Source: Bacteroidota bacterium
GTDB lineage: Bacteria > Bacteroidota > Bacteroidia > Flavobacteriales > Weeksellaceae
Direction: 5' to 3'
DNA: 64,000 bases
Assembly: GCA_023394415.1 (NCBI GenBank)
Contig: JAEXAR010000001.1
Location: forward strand, 124,001-188,000
The translations under genes and the position numbers were made by a program. Of the stretch, positions 52,328 through 59,647 are shown piece after piece. Numbering within the stretch: the first letter of the stretch is position 1; each line of letters opens with the position of its first letter. The notes beneath the pieces are model-generated. The model searched no databases, was not told the origin of the DNA, and saw only the letters and a list, made by a program, of their open reading frames with translations.

Positions 52328-53335
52328 ATGGATAAGATCACTGTTATTGTCCCTGCGTATAATGTTTCGGCATATTTAGAAAAATGTGTTCATTCAGTTA
52401 TTACCCAGACGTATAAGAATTTAGAAATCATTTTGGTTAATGATGGCTCTACTGATCATACGGATGTAATTTGTGATAGGCTTTCAAGATCCGATTCTCG
52501 CATTAAAGTGATTCACCAGCCAAATCAAGGGCTTTCTATGGCGAGAAATAATGGAATGAAACTGGCAACCGGTCAATTTTTAACTTTCATCGATTCCGAT
52601 GATTGGATGGAAGAGGATATGCTAGAGGTTCTCTACAATAATTTGATCGCTAACGATGCCGATATTTCAATTTGCAGCTATACATTTGAAAAAAATGATG
52701 GCAGCACTCCTTATAAGGAAGATTCCACAATTAATGTTCTGGGAAAATACGAAGCCTTAAGCGAGCTTATTATAAACGTGAATATAAAAGATTATGCCTG
52801 GGGCAAATTGTACAACACGAAGCTTTTTGAAAATGTTGATTATCCCGAGCGAACATATTTCGAAGACATCTATACCACTTATAAGCTTTTTGCAAAATCT
52901 GATAAAATTGTCGTTCAGAATCTTCCGAAATACCATTACCGCATTCATGCAGAGAGTATTACTTCAAAGCATACCTCTAGTTTAAAAAAAGAACTCGATT
53001 ATGGTAAAGGTCTGGAAGCTTTAGTTTATTATCTTGAGACCCATGCTAAAAACTTTGAGGCACAACATCTGAAATATTTGTATTATAGAATGTTGAGAAG
53101 GATCTATGGTGCTAAAAAGCAGGCTATCAGAATCTTATATCATCACGATAATCGTTTCCATATCCTTAATGCATTTTACAATGGTTTATTGCGAAGGGTT
53201 TTGCCAAAAGTGCCAATAAGATTAATTGGCGTTTTAAGGTACATCGGTGTTTTGCTTTCCATAAATTACCCGGCTATATTTGCAAAAAGACAAGCTGTAA
53301 ATTATAATAAGGATTTTCATAACGAAAACTCCTAA
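52328..53335 (+). CDS. Glycosyltransferase family 2
   Basis: A 335-residue GT2 enzyme: KITVIVPAYNVSAYLEKCVH at the start, VNDGSTDHTDVICDRL (nucleotide binding, about 38-54), LSMARNNGMKLATGQFLTFI, and the DxD-type FIDSDDWMEEDML (about 92). The C-terminal part contributes acceptor binding (NLPKYHYRIHAESITSKHTS). It is the first of six same-strand genes in the surface-glycan cluster; spacing to the next gene is 30 bases. Confidence 0.9.
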   Translation: MDKITVIVPAYNVSAYLEKCVHSVITQTYKNLEIILVNDGSTDHTDVICDRLSRSDSRIKVIHQPNQGLSMARNNGMKLATGQFLTFIDSDDWMEEDMLEVLYNNLIANDADISICSYTFEKNDGSTPYKEDSTINVLGKYEALSELIINVNIKDYAWGKLYNTKLFENVDYPERTYFEDIYTTYKLFAKSDKIVVQNLPKYHYRIHAESITSKHTSSLKKELDYGKGLEALVYYLETHAKNFEAQHLKYLYYRMLRRIYGAKKQAIRILYHHDNRFHILNAFYNGLLRRVLPKVPIRLIGVLRYIGVLLSINYPAIFAKRQAVNYNKDFHNENS

Positions 53336-53365
53336 TGTCTTTTGATTCCATAAATTTAAAACCAG

Positions 53366-54205
53366 ATGAAGAAAATAGCTGCCATAACGATGTCCAGAAA
53401 CGATCTTTTTTTCCTGGAACGTTGGATTGGCTATTATTCTAAAGAGTTGGGTAAGGAGAATGTTTACGTTTTTTTGGATGGTAAAGACCAAAAACTTCCT
53501 ACCAATTCTAATCTTGCAAATATTACTCTTTTAGATCATACGCCACTTTCCAGAACCAAGGGTGATAAACACCGGATTAAGATACTTTCAGATTTTGCTG
53601 CTGAACTTTTCACAGAAAAAAAATACGACTTGGTTATTGGTACAGATTGCGATGAGTTTTTAGTGGTAGATCCTCATATTGATCAATCATTAAAAAATTA
53701 TCTTTCTCAACTAGAGGTTAAATCTTCTGTTTCTGCTTTAGGTCTTGATGTTGGGCAGCATTTGGAAGAAGAATCGGTATTAAACCGAGAAAATTCTATT
53801 TTGTCACAACGAAGCTATGCCATTGTTTCATCAAGATACACCAAGGCGAATATCATCTCAAAACCTTTAAACTGGGGTTCTGGCTTTCATCGTGTGAGAG
53901 GGAAAAATTTTAAAATCGACAAAAATTTATACCTTTTTCACGTTGGATACTGTGATTTGGAATTAATGAAAGACAAATCCGGTAGCGACAAGATTGCTGC
54001 AGGTTGGGAAGCGCATCTTAAAAGAAGAGCAAAAACCATTTACGATATTACCAATGCTAAAAAAGTATTTGGTGAAAAAGAGATTAAATCTGCCAAAAAC
54101 ATACAGCAAAACCTTCGTCCTATTTTTGCTTGGAACAAACCAAGTATGGGATGGTGGAACTTGGTAGTGAAGATTCCGGAAAGATTTAGAAATATTAAAT
54201 TTTAA
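53366..54205 (+). CDS. Glycosyltransferase (GT2/GT92-like)
   Basis: A 279-residue protein starting MKKIAAITMSRNDLFFLERW, then IGYYSKELGKENVYVFLDGK, a GT-A nucleotide-binding fold of the type where a cell-surface enzyme faces a far substrate. The DxD-type motif is VIGTDCDEFLVV (about 95). The central NLYLFHVGYCDLELM holds a conserved His. Donor and acceptor are unknown. The next gene starts eight bases after its stop. Confidence 0.78.
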   Translation: MKKIAAITMSRNDLFFLERWIGYYSKELGKENVYVFLDGKDQKLPTNSNLANITLLDHTPLSRTKGDKHRIKILSDFAAELFTEKKYDLVIGTDCDEFLVVDPHIDQSLKNYLSQLEVKSSVSALGLDVGQHLEEESVLNRENSILSQRSYAIVSSRYTKANIISKPLNWGSGFHRVRGKNFKIDKNLYLFHVGYCDLELMKDKSGSDKIAAGWEAHLKRRAKTIYDITNAKKVFGEKEIKSAKNIQQNLRPIFAWNKPSMGWWNLVVKIPERFRNIKF

Positions 54206-54213
54206 ATAAAACG

Positions 54214-55179
54214 ATGAATAAAGATGCCAGACTTAAGTTGGTTCGTTTCTTCAACTTTTATCCGTTGAAGGAAAAACTAATGCGCTGGCAATATCACGAT
54301 TTTAATCAAAAAAGCCATAATAAACCTTTTCTTATCTCTACTATCGATGAGAAAAGAAAGTCCCAAGGTATGGCGGATCGTTTCAAAGGTATCGTTTCAG
54401 TTTATGCTTTAGCGAAAGCAAAAAATATTGATTTTAGGATTATATATAACACACCATTTCATCTACAAGATTTTTTGCAACCCAACCAATATGATTGGAT
54501 TCCGAAAGATGATGATTTGAATGATTCTTTTTTTGGTACAGAATATTGCATTCTTCGTAAGTATCCTTCAATAAAGAGATTGATTAATAAGCTACCATCC
54601 AAAAAACAGATCAGAGTTTATGCTAATCTGGATTATTTGGGAGAAATCAATCAATTATTCGGGAAAGATTATCATTGGGGTACGCTTTTCCTTGAGTTAT
54701 TTAAACCAACAGAACAACTTCAAAAAGAAATTAATTTTCATCTAAACAAAATTGGTGGAAATTATGTGGCGTGCGTATTTAGATTTCAAAATTTATTGGG
54801 CGATTTTCAAGAATATCGATTAAAAGCTTTAAGTGTAGAGGAACGCCAAAAGTTAATTAAAAAAAATAAGCAGGCTCTGAATGATTTGCTAAAGAACAAT
54901 CCAGAACAGAAAATCTTGGTAACTTCGGACAGCATAACCTTTTTAGAAGAAGTGAAGATGATGCAAAATATCTATACTGTTCCAGGCAAAATCGTCCATG
55001 TAGATTCAGTAAAAGATGAAGAATATGAGGTGTATCAAAAGTCCTTTTTAGATTTTTATCTCATTGCCAACGCACAGAAAGTTTACAGCATTGGTACAGA
55101 GCAAATGTATCCTACACAATTCCCAATGTATGCAGCAAAAGTTTATAACAGGTCTTTTGAAAGAATAAAAATTGATTGA
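54214..55179 (+). CDS. Unrecognised glycan-cluster protein, GT-B/fucosyltransferase-like
   Basis: A 321-residue protein not firmly recognised. QGMADRFKGIVSVYALAKAK (about 51-70) resembles the start of fucosyltransferase-like and NodZ-type proteins. The C-terminal ILVTSDSITFLEEVKMMQNI, IVHVDSVKDEEYEVYQKSFL and VYSIGTEQMYPTQFPMYAA follow the same pattern of late GT-B motifs. It probably transfers a sugar to the surface glycan, but this is inference from position and weak similarity. It overlaps neither neighbour. Confidence 0.6.
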   Translation: MNKDARLKLVRFFNFYPLKEKLMRWQYHDFNQKSHNKPFLISTIDEKRKSQGMADRFKGIVSVYALAKAKNIDFRIIYNTPFHLQDFLQPNQYDWIPKDDDLNDSFFGTEYCILRKYPSIKRLINKLPSKKQIRVYANLDYLGEINQLFGKDYHWGTLFLELFKPTEQLQKEINFHLNKIGGNYVACVFRFQNLLGDFQEYRLKALSVEERQKLIKKNKQALNDLLKNNPEQKILVTSDSITFLEEVKMMQNIYTVPGKIVHVDSVKDEEYEVYQKSFLDFYLIANAQKVYSIGTEQMYPTQFPMYAAKVYNRSFERIKID

Positions 55180-55187
55180 TTTACAGG

Positions 55188-56165
55188 ATGAAACATGCAG
55201 AAGAACCGATAGATGTTGTAATAACTTGGGTTGATGGTAGAGATCCTATTCATCAGTCTAAAAAAGCACAATTTCTAAATCAGAAATTGGCGCAAAGAGA
55301 TGATTTGGGTGGTGACACCCGTTACAATTCCGTAGGTGAGATTTACTATTGTGTCGCTTCAATATTGAGAAATGCATCTTTTGTAAGGCGGATTTTTATT
55401 ATTACAGATGGGCAAAAACCTGATTTAGATCTATTTATTAATGAGAATTTCCCTAATCATAAGGTAGAGATTAAAATTATAGATCATACAGAAATTTTCA
55501 GGGATTTTGAAGAATACTTGCCAACATTCAACAGTCTTTCTATTGAAACGATGCTTTACAGAATTCCCGGACTTTCAGAGAACTTCATTTATTTTAATGA
55601 TGATTTTTTTGTTTTAAGACCAACAGAACCACGCCACTTTTTCAGAAACGGTAAAGCTGTAGCGTATGGAAGCTGGAAGTCATTTGCAGCAGACCAATTG
55701 ATAAGCAAGCTAAAACCATTGGTAAAAGGGAGAAAAACATTTGGGTTTAAAGATTCTATGCTGAATGCAGCAAAAGTTCTTCATAAAAAGGATCAATATT
55801 TCAGGATACAGCATACTCCGCTTCCATTGAAGAAAAGTATTCTTGAAAACTATTTTAATAAACATCCCGATGTTTTAAGAAGTAACATCAAACATAAATT
55901 CAGGTCGCATCAGCAATTTAATCCGCAGGCATTGTTTTATTTGTTGGCAGAGAAAGAAGGTGCCATTTTGGTGGAGAAAACCAATAGAGAATTACTCATA
56001 AAGCCTCCAAATAAACCTTTGCAATACGCCATAAGAAAAAGAAAAACGTTTGAAAACAATAAACAGCTCTTGTTTTGTTGTGTAGAATCTGCCGATCAAA
56101 CCAGTGATGAGGTTAGAAATTATCTATTCGGATGGTTCAGCGAAATTTTAAAAATTAAAGTTTGA
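55188..56165 (+). CDS. Stealth-family sugar-phosphotransferase
   Basis: A 325-residue protein of the Stealth family, enzymes related to eukaryotic GlcNAc-1-phosphotransferase that transfer sugar-1-phosphates onto glycans. Conserved region 1 is EPIDVVITWVDGRDPIHQSK (about 5-24). Region 2 is RYNSVGEIYYCVASILRNAS, FIITDGQKPD and FIYFNDDFFVLRPTEPRHFF (about 135). Regions 3 and 4 are less clear (FRIQHTPLPLKKSILENYF, RSHQQFNPQALFYLLAEKEG). I start at 55188, eight bases after the previous stop. It may make phosphodiester-linked repeats in the surface glycan. Confidence 0.87.
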   Translation: MKHAEEPIDVVITWVDGRDPIHQSKKAQFLNQKLAQRDDLGGDTRYNSVGEIYYCVASILRNASFVRRIFIITDGQKPDLDLFINENFPNHKVEIKIIDHTEIFRDFEEYLPTFNSLSIETMLYRIPGLSENFIYFNDDFFVLRPTEPRHFFRNGKAVAYGSWKSFAADQLISKLKPLVKGRKTFGFKDSMLNAAKVLHKKDQYFRIQHTPLPLKKSILENYFNKHPDVLRSNIKHKFRSHQQFNPQALFYLLAEKEGAILVEKTNRELLIKPPNKPLQYAIRKRKTFENNKQLLFCCVESADQTSDEVRNYLFGWFSEILKIKV

Positions 56166-57241
56166 TGAAAATCATTTTTGTAATAAAATCTTTACATACG
56201 GCAGGAGGTATGGAACGAATGACCGTAACGGTTGCAAACGAATTGGTGCGACGCCATCATCAAGCGGGAATTATTTCATTAAGCGGGAACGGAAATTCTT
56301 ATTTCAAGACAGATCCACAGGTAGAATTATTTAATCTGAAAATAAAATCTTGGAAAAAAACATTTCCTTTAAAAGATATAGAAAGAATAAAACAACTGAA
56401 AGCCATTTATAAAAGTTACCAACCGGATGTGATTATATTTGTAGGTTCAGGACGATCTATGCTCAATTTTGCAGCAGCAAAAGGTTACAGAACGATAACA
56501 TGGGAACATTTTAATGCGAATGTTAATTGGCATTTACTCCACCCTCAATCCAAAAAAATGGCGGCAAAGTATGGTAATAGAATTGTTACTCTTACCCAAA
56601 AGGATGTTGCTAATTATCAAAGAAAATTCGGGGCTAAAAATGCAGTTTGCATCCCAAATCCTGTAACCATAAATACAGACCGAAAAAGCACACTGAAGCA
56701 CAAGCAGGTGCTGGCAGTAGGAAGATTAATGCCTCAAAAAGGTTTTGATATGCTTTTGGATGCTTGGAGCAAAACAAAAATGAAAGATGAAGGCTGGAAA
56801 CTAAAAATTATAGGCAAAGGTAAATTAGAGCCGGAATTAAGAAAGAAAATAAAAGACTTGAATCTTACTTCTGTAGAACTGTCTGGACCAGGAAACATCA
56901 TTGATCATTATTTAGAATCGTCCATATTTGCGATGTCATCTAGGTTTGAAGGGTTACCTTTAGTATTAATAGAAGCAATGTCTTTAGGGTTACCCATCGT
57001 GAGTTTTGATTGTGAAACGGGGCCTTCAGAAATTATAGTTCATCAGGAAAACGGATTTTTAGTCCCTACATTCAATACGGATAAATTTGCAGAAAATTTG
57101 GATCAATTAATGCAAGACGAAGAATTGCGGCATAAAATGTGCAAAAACGCATTAGAAAGATCAAAACTTTTCAGCGTTGATAACATTATAGATCAATGGG
57201 AAGAGGTCTTACAGCAGGTCGTAAACGATCCAATGTCTTGA
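56165..57241 (+). CDS. Glycosyltransferase family 4
   Basis: A 358-residue GT-B enzyme. The acceptor half has IFVIKSLHTAGGMERMTVTV and ANELVRRHHQAGIISLSGN; the donor half shows LAVGRLMPQKGFDMLLDAW (about 178-196), IIGKGKLEPELRKKIKDLNL, and the GT4 motif SSRFEGLPLVLIEAMSLGLP (about 260-279) followed by FDCETGPSEI. Its ATG overlaps the stop of the Stealth gene (TGATG), so the two are coupled in translation. Confidence 0.9.
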   Translation: MKIIFVIKSLHTAGGMERMTVTVANELVRRHHQAGIISLSGNGNSYFKTDPQVELFNLKIKSWKKTFPLKDIERIKQLKAIYKSYQPDVIIFVGSGRSMLNFAAAKGYRTITWEHFNANVNWHLLHPQSKKMAAKYGNRIVTLTQKDVANYQRKFGAKNAVCIPNPVTINTDRKSTLKHKQVLAVGRLMPQKGFDMLLDAWSKTKMKDEGWKLKIIGKGKLEPELRKKIKDLNLTSVELSGPGNIIDHYLESSIFAMSSRFEGLPLVLIEAMSLGLPIVSFDCETGPSEIIVHQENGFLVPTFNTDKFAENLDQLMQDEELRHKMCKNALERSKLFSVDNIIDQWEEVLQQVVNDPMS

Positions 57242-57260
57242 TTTTGAAGTCTTTTATTAA

Positions 57261-58499
57261 ATGCAATTTCTCTACAATATATTTTTAAGTTTGATGGTTT
57301 TCGGCTTTAAAGTCGGAGCCATATTTAGCTATAAAAAGAAACGAGCGCTTGCAGGAAGAAGGCAGAGCTGTGAGATTGTGTCTTCTAAATTTTCTAAAAG
57401 TGATCAAGTAATTTGGATGCATGCAGCAAGTTTAGGCGAATATGAACAAGGGTTACCTGTACTCGAAAAGCTCAAAGAAAAATTTCCTTCGCATAAAATT
57501 TTAATTACTTTTTTCTCACCTTCCGGTTATGAAGTGGTGGTGAAAAAAAACCATATTGCAGACGCAGTGTGTTATTTGCCATTCGATTTGCCAAAATGGA
57601 TTAAAGAGTTTACCAATCATTTTCAAACGGATATTTTTTTTACGGTAAAATACGAATACTGGTACAACCTTTTGAAGCAACTGAAAAGTCAAGGTGCAAA
57701 AACCTATGTTGTTTCGGCCTTGTTTTATGAAAAACAAGTATTCTTTAGAACTTATGGAGAGTGGTTTGTTGTGGGATTAAAAAGAAATATTGACTGGTTT
57801 TTCCATCAAACCAAAAATTCTTACGCATTAGCCAAAACCATCAGGCTCGATAAATCTTCAATTGCTGGTGACACCCGTTTCGACCGGGTAAAACAAATCA
57901 AAGAACGTTGGAAACCCGTAGAATTTATTGATGAATTTAAAGGCCATAAAAAACTTGTGATTTTCGGAAGTTCTTGGGAAATGGAAGAGAAAATAGCACA
58001 AATTATATCCCGAAGAAACCCAAACATAAAAATAATTATTGCACCTCACGATCTTAAAAGAATTGAGTATCTAAAGGAAAGTTTCCCAAATTCAGTTTTG
58101 TATTCTGAAATCAACTCCCAAAGCGACGAACTAAAGAATTCACAGATATTGATTATTGATAGTATTGGTATGCTTTCCAAACTTTATTTTTATGCCGATT
58201 TATCGGTTGTTGGCGGTGGATTTCATGCAGCCGGACTTCATAATATTTTGGAAGCAGCAACTTTTGGGGTTCCGGTTATATTTGGCAATCACTATCGTAA
58301 AAATCCTGAAGCTGATGCATTAATTTCAGCTAATGGAGGAAAATCCTTTTTGGATGAGCATTACGCTTCAGATTTTATGCTTAAAATTCTTAAAGATGAA
58401 GTGATGCTAAAAGAAATGGGAGATAATGCTGAAGAATTTATCAATTCCCAACCCAATTCTACAGAAATTATTATTAAAAAAATTGAGGAGTTTACTTAA
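57261..58499 (+). CDS. kdtA: 3-deoxy-D-manno-octulosonic acid transferase
   Basis: A 412-residue membrane-associated GT30 enzyme that adds Kdo to lipid A precursor. An N-terminal membrane anchor (FLYNIFLSLMVFGFKVGAIF) precedes the glycosyltransferase domain: VIWMHAASLGEYEQGLPVLE (about 50), FFSPSGYEVV, FFTVKYEYWYNLLKQLK, and VIFGNHYRKNPEADALI late. It follows the GT4 gene by 19 bases and ties the cluster to lipopolysaccharide. The cluster ends here. Confidence 0.93.
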   Translation: MQFLYNIFLSLMVFGFKVGAIFSYKKKRALAGRRQSCEIVSSKFSKSDQVIWMHAASLGEYEQGLPVLEKLKEKFPSHKILITFFSPSGYEVVVKKNHIADAVCYLPFDLPKWIKEFTNHFQTDIFFTVKYEYWYNLLKQLKSQGAKTYVVSALFYEKQVFFRTYGEWFVVGLKRNIDWFFHQTKNSYALAKTIRLDKSSIAGDTRFDRVKQIKERWKPVEFIDEFKGHKKLVIFGSSWEMEEKIAQIISRRNPNIKIIIAPHDLKRIEYLKESFPNSVLYSEINSQSDELKNSQILIIDSIGMLSKLYFYADLSVVGGGFHAAGLHNILEAATFGVPVIFGNHYRKNPEADALISANGGKSFLDEHYASDFMLKILKDEVMLKEMGDNAEEFINSQPNSTEIIIKKIEEFT

Positions 58500-58513
58500 C
58501 TTAATATTTTATA

Positions 58514-58590
58514 TCTCTAAAAAACAGTGCAAATGTCATTCCGCAGGAATCTAAATAATCTTTTTAGAGATGCTTTCAGCATGCAAACTT
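58514..58590. repeat. Structured intergenic repeat-like element
   Basis: TCTCTAAAAA (58514-58523) and TTTTTAGAGA (58561-58570) are exact reverse complements. Between them ATTCC and GGAAT (around 58538-58550) form a smaller hairpin, and ATGC and GCAT (58570-58582) make another. It follows kdtA and may act as its terminator, but the nested form looks like a dispersed chromosomal repeat. The 180 bases beyond hold no gene. Confidence 0.5.
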
Positions 58591-58772
58591 TGATATGATT
58601 GATAATAAATCGCAATTGTCTGAAACGAACTAATGACTTCATAAAAATCTGGGTATTATATCAAATATAATCCCAATAAGTTTCCAAAAATTTTCTTTTT
58701 CTTCAATATTTATAAATGGCGTTAATTTTCCATTAATCGACTATAGAATAGCCTGTGTGCTTTTAGGTTCCG

Positions 58773-59525
58773 TTAATTAAAGAGTTTAGAGTATTTTTTA
58801 AATCCGTTTAAAGCCCAATTTGCGGTATAATACAGAGATTTTAGAGTTGAAAATTTCATAAAGTCTTTGTAAACCAAATATTGATCTACCACAATATTTT
58901 TCTTTTTACGGGAAATACTGGTAGAATGCATTCTGTACTTTGCCATGGTTTTAGGAAGAGGTTTTCCTGCGGGGATTTTTTTTAGCAAATTCAACCACAT
59001 TACATGGTCTTCTCTTTTGCTTCCTTCGGGAAAGTATTCTTTTCCAACCCTTTGTGAATCGTACATCGAGGACAATAAAGACAATCTGCAGGTTTTCAGT
59101 AAGTTGTTGAAGGTAACCTCTTTATCTGCTTTGAAATCTTCTATTTGAGGCAGGAGTTCTTCATTACACCTTGCATAATTCGAGTAGGCAAGTTCTGTCT
59201 TTTCGTGTTTCATAAAACTTACCATTTCATCCAGAAAATTTGGTTCCCAAAAATCGTCTGCATCCAAAAAGGTAATATATCTTCCGGTTGCTTTTTCCAG
59301 TGAAAGATTTCTGGCGTGACCTGCACCACCATTTTTCTCTGCAACCGTGAGTTTTATCCTCGGATCATTAATATTCTTGATGATATCAACGGAATTGTCA
59401 GTCGATTGATCATCCGTAATCAGCCATTCCCAATCGGTAAAAGTTTGATTTAAAACAGAATTAATGGTTTCTTTCAAAAATTTTGAAGAATTATAGCAGG
59501 GCGTTATGATGGAGACTTCTGGCAT
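58773..59525 (-). CDS. Glycosyltransferase family 2
   Basis: A 250-residue GT2 enzyme: MPEVSIITPCYNSSKFLKET, then WLITDDQSTDNSVDII (nucleotide binding, about 34-49), AGHARNLSLEKATGRYITFL, and FLDADDFWEPNFLDEM (DxD region, about 87). The C-terminal KREDHVMWLNLLKKI and MAKYRMHSTSISRKK are GT2 late motifs, including the ED of the catalytic base. It is oriented against the glycan cluster and is transcribed alone; TATCTTTG (reverse strand of 59540-59547) is a plausible promoter box. Confidence 0.88.
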   Translation of the reverse strand: MPEVSIITPCYNSSKFLKETINSVLNQTFTDWEWLITDDQSTDNSVDIIKNINDPRIKLTVAEKNGGAGHARNLSLEKATGRYITFLDADDFWEPNFLDEMVSFMKHEKTELAYSNYARCNEELLPQIEDFKADKEVTFNNLLKTCRLSLLSSMYDSQRVGKEYFPEGSKREDHVMWLNLLKKIPAGKPLPKTMAKYRMHSTSISRKKKNIVVDQYLVYKDFMKFSTLKSLYYTANWALNGFKKYSKLFN

Positions 59526-59590
59526 TAAGGAAGTTTGTGCAAAGATAATCATTCATTGTTCAAAGTTGAATGACTTTCAATTCAAAACCT

Positions 59591-59598
59591 TAAATTTG
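59591..59598 (+). promoter_or_regulatory. Possible -7 promoter box of leuS
   Basis: TAAATTTG, matching TAnnTTTG, lies 50 bases before the leuS start. A TTG lies 22 bases upstream, slightly beyond the usual spacing. The leader from 59610 to 59645 is a chain of AAATTTA-type repeats. Confidence 0.4.
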
Positions 59599-59647
59599 TG
59601 AACCCTAAAAATCTAAAATTTAGAATTTAAAATTTAAAATTTCAAAA

